Below, in pieces: positions 10,651 to 23,241 of a stretch of DNA of 64,000 nucleotides. Under the pieces are notes generated by a model. That model saw only the letters and a program-made list of their open reading frames with translations, made no database searches and was not told the origin of the DNA. Positions within the stretch are counted from its first letter, which is position 1; each line of letters opens with the position of its first letter. The stretch is from contig JAWPHD010001148.1 of the NCBI GenBank assembly GCA_037043455.1, positions 125,001 through 189,000 on the forward strand, written 5' to 3'. The translations under genes were made by a program, and so were the position numbers. Source of the DNA: Cyrtodaria siliqua. Its lineage: Eukaryota > Mollusca > Bivalvia > Adapedonta > Hiatellidae.

Positions 10651-11485
10651 TGACCACTGATATCATATTTAATATTTATTAATAATGAATGTCAAACACC
10701 AATGTTAAATACTGTTATTTTCCCATTTTTGTAATATCTTATATCGCTTGTAATGTCTCCATGGAGTGAGTCACTGAATGATAGTATTTTTTGTAATGTC
10801 ACCCCAGTATAATTTGTACTGTCTTATGATTGTGAAGTCAAAGCAATGTCCTATGCTGAACATGGTATGTATATACATATGCAAATAAAAATCAGTGAAC
10901 ATTTACTAAAATGGCGAACACAGTTCGCACAACCTTCTGAGGATCATTTGAACATTTTACGCACGAGTTCACAGCTGAAGATTTCGAAGGAACACAAAAG
11001 AACCATCCGCAGAAATTTATTTTCTAGCTAGGTGCTGAGAATAGTGATTTGGAACGACAGATTAGTAACAATGTTTTCTCCTGTTTTATTTCAAAGGAAT
11101 ATTTAGCAGGACCAAATTTCTTTTTCAAACATATTTTTCAGTATAATAAATCAAATAACCTTAGTAGGTTTACAAATATTCACCGTCACCCTCACAGGAT
11201 TGCAATATTTACGTACTACCAATAACACATTTAAGCCATTTTTTTTATTTGTTTTACGAACCATCAAGACAGAGAATTGCTGCAGGAGGAAGGGAAAAAA
11301 AAAAAAAAAAATGGTAAAGCATAGTTTAATTTTAATTTAAAGGAAGGGAATGAAATGTTCTATTTAAATCTGGGAGGAGGTAAAAAGAATAAACTATCAA
11401 ATTCCCTATTGAAAAAATAAAATACCTAATTTCGTTTTGTGGTAGGAGGGTTAGTAAAACAAATTTATATCAAAAACAACAAGAA
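10651..11485. other. No gene seen
   Basis: AT-rich sequence with a poly-A run at about 11294-11311. The frame at 10846-11031 (plus) has no recognised motif. Confidence 0.5.
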
Positions 11486-14022
11486 AAAAAAATCGAGTTT
11501 GAGTGGGGATGGGGTAGAGGCGTGGGGTGGGGAGGGCAACATGTGTAAGAATTGACTAAAACAACAAAGAAATATGTAAAAAAACAACAAATCAAGTGGG
11601 GCGGGGTGAGAGGCGGGGTGGGGGGAGGGGGGAAGGGGCAACATATATGTGTAAGAATTGACAAAAGCAACACAGAAATATTAAAAAAAAAAAAAAAAAG
11701 TTTCAAGTGGGGTGGGGTTGGGGTGGGGTGGGGTGGGGTGGAGAGGGGGGCGAGAGGCGGGAGTGAGTTGGGGCGGGGGTGTTTTCAACATATATGTGTA
11801 AGAATTGACTAAAACAACAAAGAAATATGTAAAAAATAAATAAAAAAATCTAGTGTGGTGGGGGGTGAGAGGCGGGGGGGGCGGGGGATGGGGGCGGTGG
11901 GATGGGGTGGGGCAGTGAGGCGGCAACATATATATATATGTGTAAGAATTGACAAAAGCAACACAAAAATATGTTAAAAAAAAGTTTCAAGTGGGGGGTG
12001 GGGGGTGGGGGAGAGCGGGGGGAAAGGCGTGAGTGGGTTGGGGCTGAGGGGAGGGGGCAACATATATGTGTAAGAATTGACTAAAACAACAAAGAAATAT
12101 GTAAAAAAAAAAAAAAAGTTTCAAGTGTGGGTGGGGGGGAAGGGGGGTGAGAGGCGGGATGGGGGGTGGGGCGGGGAAGTTTGCAACATATATGTGTAAG
12201 AAATGACTAAAACAACACAGAAATATGTAAAAAAAAAAAAAAAAAAAAATAGATTTTCAAGTGAGGGTTGGGTGGGTGGGGAAGCGGGGGTGAGATGCGG
12301 GAGTGTGTTGGGGGCGGGCGGGGCAACATATGTGTGTAAGAATTGACTAAAACAACAAAGAAATATGTAAAAAAAAAAAAAAAAATCCAAGTGTGGGGCG
12401 GGGTGGGGTGTGATGGGGTTTGAGGGGTGGGGGGTGCAACATATATGTGTAAGAATTGACAAAAGCAACACAGAAATATTTAAAAAAAATATATAATAGT
12501 TTCAAGTGGGGGGTGGGTGGGGTGGGGTGGGTTGGGGGGGAGTGGTGTGGAGCGGGGGTGAGGGTGAGAGGCAGGAGTGGGTTGGGGGTGGATGGGGCAA
12601 CATATATCTGTAAAAATTGACTCAAACAACATAGAAATATGTAAAAAAAAAAAAAAAGTATCAAGTCTGAGGCGGGGTGGGGGTGGCGGTGATGGGGTCA
12701 GAGGCGGGAGTGCGTTGGGGGTTTGGGGTGGGGACAACATATGTGTGTAAGAATTGACTAAAACAACAAAGAAATATGTAAAAAAAAAAAAAAGTTTCAA
12801 GTGTGGGGCGTGGTGGGTGGGGTGATGGGGGTGAGAGGCGGGGGAGGGGGGAGGGTTGCAAAAGTGAGGGTTGGGTGGGGGGGGGGCAGGGGTGAGATGC
12901 GGGAGTGGGTTTGGGGGGGGGGGCAACATTTGTGTGTAAGAATTGACTAAAACAACAAAGAAATATGTAAAAAAAAAAAAAAGTTTCAAGTGTGGGGCGT
13001 GGTGGGTGGGGTGATGGGGGTGAGAGGCGGGGGAGGGGGGAGGGTTGCAAAAGTGAGGGTTGGGTGGGGGGGGGCAGGGGTGAGATGCGGGAGTGGGTTT
13101 GGGGGGGGGGGGCAACATTTGTGTGTAAGAATTGACTAAAACAACAAAGAAATATGTAAAAAAAAAAAAAGTTTCAAGTGTGGGGCGTGGTGGGTGGGGT
13201 GATGGGGGTGAGAGGCGGGGGAGGGGGAGGGTTGCAACATATATGTTTAAGAATTAACTAAAACAACACAGAAATATGTTAAAAAAAATAAAAATAAAAA
13301 TTAGATTTTCAAGTGAGGGTTGGGTGGGTGGGGGGGGGGGGGGGGGGGGGGCAGGGGTGAGATGCGGGTTGGGGGGGGGGCAACATTTGTGTGTAAGAAT
13401 TGACTAAAACAACAAAGAAATATGTAAAAAAATAAAGTTCCAAGTGTGGGGCGGGGTGGGGTGTGTGATGGAGTGTAAGGGGTCGGGGGGGGGGGGGGGG
13501 GGGTGCAATATATATGTGTAAGAATAGACAAAAGCAACACAGAAATATTCAAAAAATATATAATAGTTTCAAGTTGGGGGGTGAAAGGCGGGGGGGGGGG
13601 GGAGGGTTGCAACATATATGGGTGGGGGTGGGTGATGGGATGAGAGGTGGGGGGGGGGGTGGGGGCGGGGAGTTTTGCAACATTTATGTGTAAGAATTGA
13701 CTAAAACAACACAGAAATATGTAAAAAAATATATAATAGTTTCAAGTGGGGGTGGGGTGGGGTGGGGTGGGGTGGGTGGTGTGGAGTGGAGTGGGGGTGA
13801 GAGGCAGGAGTGGATTGGGGTGGGGGTGGATGGGGCAACAAATATGTGTACAAATTGACTAAAACAACAAAGAAATATGTAAAAAAAAAAATCAAGTCTG
13901 GGGCGGGGTGGGGTTGGGGTGATGGGGTCAGAGGCGGGAGTGCGTTGGGGGTTTCGGGGTGGGTGGGTGGGGGGGGGGGGGGGGGCTACATATGTGTGTA
14001 AGAATTGACTAAAACAACAAAT
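11486..14022 (+). repeat. G-rich minisatellite, about 18 units of 107-190 bp
   Basis: Each unit has the same three parts: GTGTAAGAATTGACTAAAAC, an A-run after GAAATATGTAAA then GTTTCAAGTG, and 60-120 nt made almost only of G-runs with T/A interruptions. The GTGTAAGAATTGAC anchor occurs near 11543, 11650, 11796, 11940, 12069, 12196, 12335, 12448, 12609, 12747, 12935, 13123, 13245, 13393, 13516, 13688, 13846 and 13996. Proline-rich frames on the minus strand come from the C-rich complement. The three units from 12794 to about 13230 are nearly identical (188-189 bp), pointing to recent local amplification. Confidence 0.95.
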
Positions 14023-14639
14023 GTAGAGTTGTTAATGCTCCTGGTTTCCTTTTGTAAGTCACAACGTTAAATGCTTCACCAAATTGTCACTATCATAAAT
14101 CTTCACATTATGTCGTGTATGGTGAAGCTTTTTCTGTCGGAGTAGTTCCGTTAATTTGACAAACTTACCTAAAATTAACAACATAAATACGTGGCATATA
14201 AACTTTCTTCTCAACTACTATTTCAGTATCTGACCATCCTTTACATGTCCCATTAAGCACTCGACTCGTCATTTCATATTTCGCTTATAATAACACATAT
14301 TACTCCAACTACATCGTCTAAACTTAGGCGAACACTGCATCAACCTACAGGATATTCATCAGCTAAACACACAGTTTACTAATTGCGTAACAGTACCCAC
14401 TGGTGTTCTTACAAAAGTGTGACAACCAATTAACTAAACCTACAACATCATTCCTAACTATCTATGTTGTACTGCCGACTCCTTTTTCACGTGTTACAGG
14501 CAGGAATAAGTGCACACTGATAGTAAGAAGTGAGAGGATAAAAACTGTCAATAAAGGGTTTTATTATCAATAGTGAGAAAGGAAACAAGATGTGTTATGT
14601 TAGGTTAGTGAGACTAAAAAGTGAAAGATAAAAGGTGAA
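14023..14639. other. No gene; possible 3' flank of the LINE
   Basis: No coding motif. A short GAAAGATAAAA direct repeat at about 14624-14647 adjoins the LINE end and may be its 3' tail. Confidence 0.45.
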
Positions 14640-14659
14640 AGATAAAAACAGTGCGCTGG

Positions 14660-16265
14660 CCTAGTACTGGATTGTAGCCACAGCCTGCTTGAACGAATCA
14701 AGATCAGGGCCTGGGATGGTCACAATGTGACTTGGCAGTTGATTCCAGAGTGCAATTGAATGTGGAACAAAAGAATATTTCTGATAGTCTTTGGAGACTT
14801 GGATCTGCCTAAAGCTTAATTTGGTGCATTGATTTTGTCATTCTGAGGGGTTTCTGAATATAATTAGGCAAATTAATAGCAACATGACCATGGTAGATCT
14901 TAAAGAACATAACAAGTCTTGCATCAAGTCTCCTGTAATCAAGCGAAGCGTTCTCCAGCCCGGACTTTCCTGCATAGCAGTGACACTTGAGTAAGGCGAG
15001 AAGTCGTGCTTTACCCATATGATGGCCCGTCTCTGGGTCATTTCGATTTTATTAATGTTGGTCATTGTATAAGGACTCCAGACTGTTGATGAATATTCCA
15101 CTTGTGGACGCACTAGAGTTTTATAGGCAAGCTGACGGACCTGTTGGTTTTTAGTGGTGATATTTCTTTTTAGAAAGCCAAGGGTTTTATTTGCAGTTGT
15201 AGAGATCCTGGAAATGTGGGTGTTCCCGCTCATGTCAGTTGATATATCCACGCCAAGATATTTTGCATGTGAGACAGATTCCAAGGTATGGCCATGGAGA
15301 TAATATTGATGCTTTATAATGTTTTTAGATTTTGAAATGTGAAGACCCTGGCACTTAGAGGGATTGAATTCCATATCCCAGTTATTTCCCCAGATTTCAA
15401 GCTGATGGAGATCTTGTTGGAGTGTGTTGCAATCGGAAATTGAGTTGATAGTTAAGTAAGCTGCTGTATCATCAGCAAATAGGCGAACTTGTGAATTTAT
15501 ATTGGATGGTAGGTCATTTATGTATACAAGAAAAAGTAGGGGGCCCAGAACTGACCCTTGGGGCACCCCTCTGAAGTTACAGGAACAGCAGTGGACTGAT
15601 CGCCTTCTAGAACCACTGTCTGACTCCTGCCTGAAAGAAAGGATTGTATCCAGTTGACCACCTGTGGGCATACACCGTGCTCCTGTAGTTTGAAGATCAG
15701 TTTTGAATGATTAACTTTGTCAAATGCTTTACTAAAGTCAAATAGTATTAAATCTGTTTGTTTTCCAGAGGCGGTGTTATTAATGAGATCGTCAGTTAGT
15801 TGTAATATTTGTGTTTCACATGAAAGTTTTTCTCTAAAACCATGCTGGAGATCATATAAGATAGTATGTTCAATGAAGTGTGAGGAAAGGTTAGAAGCTA
15901 CTATGTGCTCCAGAGTTTTACAAAGAATGCAAGTAAGGGATATTGGTCGGTAGTTTGATGGATCACTGGTGTCGCCTTTCTTGAATAGGGGGCATCCAGT
16001 CGCTTGGAACAGTACCTGTGGACAGAGATTGGTTAAAATGATGGTAATTATATCTGCTATCTCATTTCTCAGCTCTTTGAGAACAACAGGCTTGATCTGG
16101 TCGGGTCCAGCAGCTTTATCAGCTTTTAGGTTTGCTAACAGTTTTAGTACTCCAGGTATTGTGACTGTGGAAATTTACAATATTGTAGTGGGTTTAAGTG
16201 TCTCAGGATTATAAGACATGACTGTTTCAAAGAAAGCGGAGGAGTTTTAGAAGACAGATTGAAAC
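14660..16265 (-). pseudogene. LINE reverse transcriptase region
   Basis: From the 5' side: LKADKAAGPDQIKPVVLKEL, PLFKKGDTSDPSNYRPISLT, LQHGFREKLSCETQILQL, LILFDFSKAFDKVNH, GVPQGSVLGPLLFLVYINDL, RLFADDTAAYL (FADD catalytic box), FNPSKCQGLHISKS and HAKYLGVDIS. Then come LVRPQVEYSSTVWSPYT and, after a frame change near 14990, LDARLVMFFKIYHGHVA and ALWNQLPSHIVTIPDLDSF. The longest uninterrupted frame is 14838-15671 (277 codons), which starts internally and so is not a real start. The frameshifts fall near 15670, 15000 and 15990. The product would reverse-transcribe element RNA at a nicked target. Confidence 0.9.
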
Positions 16266-16624
16266 TGGTTATTTAATATATTTGCCTTGTCAGATTTTTT
16301 TGTTTTTAAGTTTCCTGTGACTGGGTCTTTAAGTAGTGAGGTACTTTGTGAGTCTTGTTTAGAGATTTAAATAAGTGAGTACAATCTCTTAGTTGAGAGT
16401 TTACTTTTAGAGGTTGACTGTCTAGGCTCTGTAATGTTGAGAATGTTCTCAAGATATGAATCATGTGACTTTTTTATTTTTGTTTTTATTAGTAGTTTCA
16501 TTGCCTTGAAAGAATTTTGTAATTTTATATCTGATTTATTTTGTTTTGCTTTAGTGTACAATTTGTCTCTTTTGCTAATAAGCTTTTTTTAATTCTTTTG
16601 AGTATACTGGGTCTGGCATTGACC

Positions 16625-17200
16625 TCGGCCAGGACAAACCATGATCTGATATGCCAGGCAGGATAAATCAAATCAGTTACAACCAAGTTTTGGAGAAGGA
16701 GTGTGTTCTGGGTCCCATGATAACTTGGGGAAGTTAAAATCGCCTAGGATGAAAAGGGTCCCTTTGATTTTGCGTGCAAGGTCACGACTTTTCTCCAATA
16801 CGAGCAAACTCTGTAAGTCTTGTTCGTGAGGTCTAGCTGTAATATGATGCAACCACCAAAGGTTTACAGCCATTTACTTGCAATTTAACCCATAGGATTT
16901 CGCAGTCCGTTTTAAGTTGTGGTTGCTCAGTGGCTAGAATGTTGTTCTTGACAAAGATAAAAACACCACCACCTTTACTTTTGGCTCTGTCATTTCTGAA
17001 AACTGAGTAACCAAGAGATGTTGGAAATATTTCTTTGGAGAAATGATCTTTGGTCAGCCACGAGTCTGAACCGGTGACTATGTCTGGTTTCTCCGTGTGC
17101 AGTAAGTGCTGGAATTCAAGTTTCTTATTTACAATTGTTTGACAGTTTGTGTAGTATTTTAAGCTTTGATATATATTTATGCTGTGATTTTGATGTTGGC
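16625..17200 (-). pseudogene. LINE AP-endonuclease region
   Basis: The minus strand reads NKKLEFQHLLHTEKPDIV, SDSWLTKDHF, SLGYSVFRNDRAKSKGGGVF, LWVKLQVNGC and FILGDFNFPKLSW, the order expected of an exonuclease/endonuclease/phosphatase-fold LINE endonuclease. After GDFN the usual stretch of about 35 residues before 'ISDH' is missing, and the text jumps to a damaged SDH/VLAEVNARP-like piece at about 16630-16660. This suggests an internal deletion. One frame break lies near 16860. It continues into the RT region through a lysine-rich linker (16267-16620). Confidence 0.85.
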
Positions 17201-17335
17201 AGTGAAGTTTTAGGGCCAGAGCTAGTCTGTGGGGGTCTGCTGTCCTCCGATAGTGAAGAGAAACTATTGTTTGATGAGACTGATAATAAACTAGATAAAC
17301 GATACTCATTCATATTCCTTGCCGTGTACATGTAG

Positions 17336-18399
17336 GACTCACACCACTATTATCTCCCTTGAATACTCCTGCCCTACAGATGAAGGAGGTAGATATAAAA
17401 AACAAGTTCGCTTTTCTAAATTTTACAGGATACATTGATTTATCTTTACCAGGTTCTAAATCTACAGCATTTTAGGAAGAGATCCCAGAAAAATGTATGT
17501 TGATATAAGATTTCTAGCTAATTCTGCCTCATTTTACACATCATGGGTCTAATCTCCACGGGGTTGTATTTTTGTCTAAATTTTGATAGGTGTCAGGCAA
17601 ACATGAAATTAAAAAAAGTTCAATCTGGTAAATATTCGTTAAAAGTTAATAGCATGCAGATATTGGATCAATGAAGAATTTAAGCATAAATACATGTTGC
17701 AAAATCTTTTTTATCTCTATGCCACGAACAAAAACATTACAATGGGACCCTATGGAAAATTAATTGTGGTGTGAGACGTGTATAACTGTTAACGACGTCG
17801 CCTGCATCATCCGTCTACAATCCCATATCAAAAGGAGCATGTATACGCCTTCCTCCTTCATTCATAAGTTGGTGGTACATACGGCGGGCTGTTAGCCTCA
17901 CAACATCGCCGATTCAGTGAGCTATATCCACGGACTCCACGGACTAAACGGACTAAACGGGTTTTCCGGGACATTGACATCACGAACGTACTGACACGGC
18001 ACTTCAACAACCGACTCAAAACCTGTAAGTTCTATTTAGTATTATCACCATATTTATTGCATATTCTATTTTATGTGTTGACAGGGAGTAAGTATACTGG
18101 TGTTGACCACTCGGTTCACCACATGCTTTTACGTATCCAATCTCCTTTCCGCGACTCCTTTTCGCGGTTTAGGCCTACCCCGCTGCGTCACTTCCGGAAA
18201 TGTTCGCGCGTCTTTGAAAAGTGATTGTAATTGAGATGAAGTTTTAGATGTTGGGTAAGTCATTGGTTTAGCGAAGAAACACATATGAATGATAAAGACG
18301 TGATCTGAAATAAATATACGAATACACATACATAAAAACCCTCGATTTTATTAAAAGCAGCCGGAAATCTGATTATTTAGATTTATAATCTAGTGGTTT
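17336..18399. other. No gene seen
   Basis: Upstream side of the LINE. There is a short ACGGACTAAACGG duplication near 17940 and a splice-donor-like CCTGTAAGTT at about 18022. Neither is enough to call an exon. Confidence 0.4.
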
Positions 18400-18436
18400 C
18401 TCCTAATATCGCGGGTTCTTTAATATCGCGGTAAAC
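18400..18436 (-). repeat. Double CGCGATATTA motif
   Basis: CCTAATATCGCGGGTTCT is followed at once by TTAATATCGCGGTAAAC. The same motif occurs inverted at 23666-23683 and 23868-23885. Confidence 0.7.
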
Positions 18437-20800
18437 ACTATTTTTGATGACATCACCTTAAGCGCCACCTACCTGTGATTAAAATCTCACAATTTATACC
18501 CGAAGTTCACGCTAATGTTTACAAATACATATCGGCAAAATGTCGCAACTCATGGTACCTTTCACCGGTGGGTACTGATCGCCGGTGTAAACCGGAATAT
18601 CCGAATTCGCGCTGTTACTTCCCACTGTTTTTTGTTACAAATGGTGCATGTTCAACTGTCAACTTACCAAAGTGAAGTGAATGTCCTTTTTATGTGTTAT
18701 TTCCATTTTATTTTCACTTGAATTCATAAAACTTGGTATTATGAAGAATTTTAATCATCACATTTAATATCGTCGAACCATCTGTTTTCGCACACCTTGT
18801 GATTTCGGACGATTCAGGAAATGACGTATGCGCGCGTTTTTTGTTTGAATTCCGTCATCCCTTTTGTTGTCCGTCTGCTAAGGCTATAGTTCAAAACATC
18901 AAAAAGAAAATTGAAGCGATTTTCAGCTCTACGGACATTATTATTTCGCATGTTCCTCCATCTAGCGGTGTATTTATCATTAAATACCTTCCATTAAAAT
19001 AAAATTCAGGAATATTAATATTATTTTGCAATACTATATGGATCTGATCTTTTATCTTTTTGTAGCCATCAACAAATTGCGTTTTCATCAAATCTTTCAT
19101 CGTAAATAAGAAATGGAATTGGGTCAAGTCAATGGCGGGTAACTGCAAAAAACGATGACGCAATATCGGTGTTTATGTAAAAAAGCCATCTGGCAAGTGG
19201 TTATTTCATAACCGTTTGCCCCAAAACGTTCGTGACTGACATGTGACCTAAATTGGCTGCCATGTTTTGAACAAAGCAGATTTAAACAATTTACAAACTA
19301 TTCTTTTCCGAGATGATGAATGTATTTTTTTCTTTAAAACAACACAAAGCAAATACATGGCATTGTTTTCTTCTTTTAAATTGAAATAATAGTGGATACT
19401 TTGCTATTTTTTCTGTGTTGGCAATTTTACATAAAATTAGGTTAACTGATTTGCATAAAATTACCCGTATGAAAACACTGCATCTTGGGGGAAAAAACTA
19501 ATTAAATTAAGTGTGCGAAAACTAAAGCCGCTTACCGTAAGAAAAAATATGTAGGTCATACATTTACAAACTTATCAGATGAAAAGTAAATTAAATTTGA
19601 TAATTGTCTAGGTAGCTTTTGCTGCAGACTGAATAGTTTATTCCATCTAGCATCTTATTAGGTTAACTGTATACTTTTCACTGATATTATGATACCAATT
19701 ATCGCTAAGTGTGCGAAAACTAAGAGGCCGAGGATACTTTCATTTAAAAACATCGAAAAACCTTGCAAAAAAAAAGCGAGTCTGCTGCATGGAAAGCATG
19801 CATATGACGTCATAGACCTATGCGCTTTTTCTCAAAATATCTGGTCACGTTATCTCCTTATATTAGCAATGCAAACGCATTTTTCAAATTAGAAAATATT
19901 GGGAAACTGATTAGTATTTTCTAAATAGTATCATCAAAATAGTCCATTGAGGAAAAAAACGTAAGTTTATGAACCACCCCACATGCAAAAAAAATATTTT
20001 TTGTGTCCAACAATTGCCAAAATGAATAAGCCTTTTTATAAATTTTTCTGAAAAAAGCAACCTAGCTGATAAATATTGTTTTTTCCTTGCAATGAAGTCA
20101 TGCAGATCTTTAATTACAAAGTAATGTGTCAAATGAATGTTTCTTTCCCTTTTTCTTTTAAATATGTGCTACTATTTTCACAAGTTGGTGTTAAACCCGT
20201 CATCTTTGCTATGTAAACAAATGAGTACTCGCGTTAGATGGCCAACATGACTTATCGTGACAATGTCAAGGTCAAATTTGAACAATTCTGAAAAATGAGT
20301 AAATTAGCCTAAAAAAGCCAAAAGTTCTTTCGTGATGAATGATAACATGTGTATGAAATATTTAAAGTGTTATTTCACTAAAGAATTCATGAGAATTATT
20401 AGTGGGAACAAGTTTCTAGTCCGAAATAAGACTCGAAAAAGACGATCTTGTTTGTAGTACCACGCATGCGCATTACAGTCACATGACAAGAGTTGTCTTT
20501 TCTGATGTTAGCAGGTGTTGAAAAATGCGCAAATACACCAAGAGTACGTCATTTTTTGTGAGATTAAATATAAAACCAATTGAAGATTAATTATTGAAGT
20601 ACTTTATTTGTACATAAACTAGAGCGTAATCATCCGATTTATTACTGAACTTCCAAAAACCGCACTTCGCTTCCATTTATTTTTCATCTACCAATAAATA
20701 ACAAAAGCCGTGAGGTCAATTACGTAATGTATGCAGTGTTTTCTTCCTATATTCAACATAAAAAGTTCCACTTTTTAGTGTCTTAGCACTTAAAAGATGC
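18437..20800. other. No gene; scattered GTGTGCGAAAAC motifs
   Basis: GTTTTCGCACACC at 18784 is inverted relative to GTGTGCGAAAAC at 19511 and 19709. Several short frames (such as 18799-19002 plus and 18891-19163 minus) show no domain. The stretch is mildly richer in CpG near 18500-18900 than its neighbours. Confidence 0.45.
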
Positions 20801-22878
20801 GTAATTTGACGTACCCCAGATAAGAATTGGTTTGATCTGCTTAAATACCCACCTATATTTTTGTCAATTGGGTATTTTAAAATACAACTGATTAAAAAAA
20901 GTAATTCACTCATCAAATGTTTCGTTAATTGGGTATCAACACAAAATAGTACAAATAGGTACTTACAATAGTGTACTTTTCAGATCTTTATGTTGTGTGT
21001 TGTATGAGTCTCTGTTGTGGCTTCTATTTCACATGAATTTTTACCAACACATGAGAGGTTATATGGCGCCTAACAGGCATGAACATGCCAGGCTCATCCT
21101 CCATCGAGATAAAACATGGGAAATGGGCCTAGAACCTTTTCACCCTGAACTGCAGAGTTGCTGCAAATTCTATCATAGAAACTCCATTTACGCTGGAAAC
21201 ATAAACTGTAACTTCTATGTTTTAACTGATTGTTTTATTTTCGCTGAATAGTTCACGATTCAGATTTATTCATCATCATCATTATTGATGACAGTTAGCC
21301 ACGGATATTTAGTTTTCTAGTCTCTAACGGTTTTAGTAACTACACAATTGCCGTCGGTTTTGTTACTGATGACAAAATATTGTTTAATACATTGTGAACA
21401 ATTGGAATTGACGGGTGAATACATATATTAATTCCTCTATAATTCCCGAAACAACCCTGTGTGTGTGTGTACTTCTAAGGTTTTACGTCCCTCCGCCAAC
21501 GAACACGACAAGGTAGCCCTGCCGCGATGGGCACAATAGAGTCTGGACGGTCCGAAACAACCCTGTCACCATCTAATGGTTTGGAAATTCCAAAATACCC
21601 TACAATTTTGTTTTGCTATGTATTTATACTTGCCTTTCTACAACCTCTTTTGACGGACGCCATTTTACACAAACGCTTGAAAATTACCAAGCCACATAGT
21701 GATCTAGACTTTATTTTATATTGGACTGGTTTACGAAATTACTATTTGTTCTATAGCGACATACTGTTAAATACTCCAGTAACGTCTACTAGACGGGTTC
21801 GCTAATTAACCGGGAGAATACAGAATGTCAAAGATTCTAAGAAAGTCAGAGATAACGTGCGATTACAATAATGGAAAACAGTTTGTATGCACATATTTTT
21901 TAAATAATTGCTTAAATGGGATTTCATATGCTTTTTGGTACGCTTGATTTTAATTTCAATTTGGTTTTCCATTGTTTTAATTGGGTAATTACGCAAATAC
22001 GCAGCTTATCTGGGGCTCTGGTACCCAACTCCAGGTTGGGATATTCCTAAATTCTAAATATAGCTTACGCGGCGCCACCTATCGGGTTTTGCATTGCTAC
22101 TTATATGGTTAATGGAATGTACTTGGTAAAACTTCTTGCCATTTTAAAAATTTGATTCTTTTAATAAAATTAATAATTTAATTTAACTTAATAAGGGGAC
22201 ATTATGTCACAAGAAGCCCCTTTATTTTAATTATTATTAAGGATATTCAAAATGTTGAATTAGGATGAGACCTTCCTGTGAAACTGAAAATTCATTTTGC
22301 CTGATTTTATGAAAACAATTTTTTTTAATAGTAATGGTGATCAGATCAATCCAAATCTCAAAATACAAAACAAACATCTTTGATTTATTAAAGTGTTGTT
22401 GCTCTTTTGTTTTTACCAATATTGGCAAGAAGTTTTGTCTAGTACGCTTATTATTTCAGATTTTACCATTACACCGGCGATCGGTACCTAAGAGAAACAA
22501 ATATGGCGGTTGTACTTCCTTAACTAACAACACTTTTACGAGTGGTAAACTGATATCTATTGGCAGAAAAAGTGTTTATAATTAAGTAAAAATGTTTTTT
22601 AGTCAGATAAAGAATAATAAGATACATAATCACAGACTTATAAATTTCTTTTAATTAGTTTGTTATTAACTACCACGGTGATCGGTACCCCCAGGATAAG
22701 TAAAATTGGTTTTCCATCTAAACACATAAAAACATCACAGTGTGTAAATTTACCCCACCACCTTACCAACGAACGAACCCATACCACTTCGTAAAATAAG
22801 TTTATAAACTTTGGGTCTCCGTCAAATCTTCGTCTGCTTGATGATATTTATGAATGAACTTGTGGTCAAGTGACGGCG
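20801..22878. other. No gene; dispersed GGTACCCC-type motifs
   Basis: GTACCCCAGATAAGAATTGG (20811) resembles GGTACCCCCAGGATAAG (22684). It is inverted relative to CTTATCTGGGGCTCTGG (22005-22021). CGGCGATCGGTACC occurs at 22474 and a variant at 22678. The frames at 20997-21251 and 21527-21805 are unrecognised; the second has a hydrophobic run (YPTILFCYVFILAFLQPLL) that could be a membrane segment. Confidence 0.4.
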
Positions 22879-23151
22879 CTATGTTGCGAACAGGGCACCT
22901 GCCAACAGCTCCAATAAATTAAGGGGAACTAACAAAGAAGCCATTCTATGCTTTTTCCTACGGAGTTCCCAAATTGATTTGTGGCGCACATATTGAGTGG
23001 GTGCAAGACACTTTGTCTTGTTTCTTGGGGAAAGCGTGACTTCTGTCCACATAGGATATACTTTAATTACAGCTGTAATGTTACAGTTTTGAGGCGTGAC
23101 TCTGTTTTCAAATGTCCACACTGCCTTACAAAGGTCTAACTGCTTGTACAA
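22879..23151 (-). other. Unrecognised 90-codon open frame
   Basis: The frame has cysteine-containing text (WTFENRVTPQNCNITAVIKV and SPRNKTKCLAP) and a hydrophobic end, LLVPLNLLELLAGALFAT. It matches no family I know. A pyrimidine-rich stretch ending in CAG lies just 5' of it on the minus strand, so an exon is conceivable. Chance ORFs of this length are common here, and I give it low weight. Confidence 0.15.
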
Positions 23152-23241
23152 AAGTTAAAAAAAAGTAAAGAAAACGAGTGTTGAGTGATGAATTGATATA
23201 ACTTGCGTGATTATTAAAAGAAACTGTTGAATTTCAGCATA

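Larger units (their letters stand above)
14640..17335 (-). mobile_element. CR1/L2-like non-LTR retrotransposon, nearly complete but broken
   Basis: In 5'-to-3' order on the minus strand are an AP-type endonuclease, a linker, a reverse transcriptase and a C-terminal 'WNQLPSHIV' ending. The whole ORF2 is traceable over 2.7 kb with several frameshifts, stops and one likely internal deletion. The RT active-site box is intact in sequence. No ORF1 or promoter was recognised upstream (17.3-18.4 kb). The clade is inferred from motif style; a related group is possible. Confidence 0.9.

Noticed and set aside
11470..13895. Proline/histidine-rich minus-strand ORFs up to 212 codons
   Set aside because: They translate the C-rich complement of the G-rich minisatellite. 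Length reflects lack of A/T for stops.
17940..18030. Exon end with splice donor CCTGTAAGTT
   Set aside because: No upstream coding frame or conserved peptide supports an exon; a donor-like 9-mer is common by chance.
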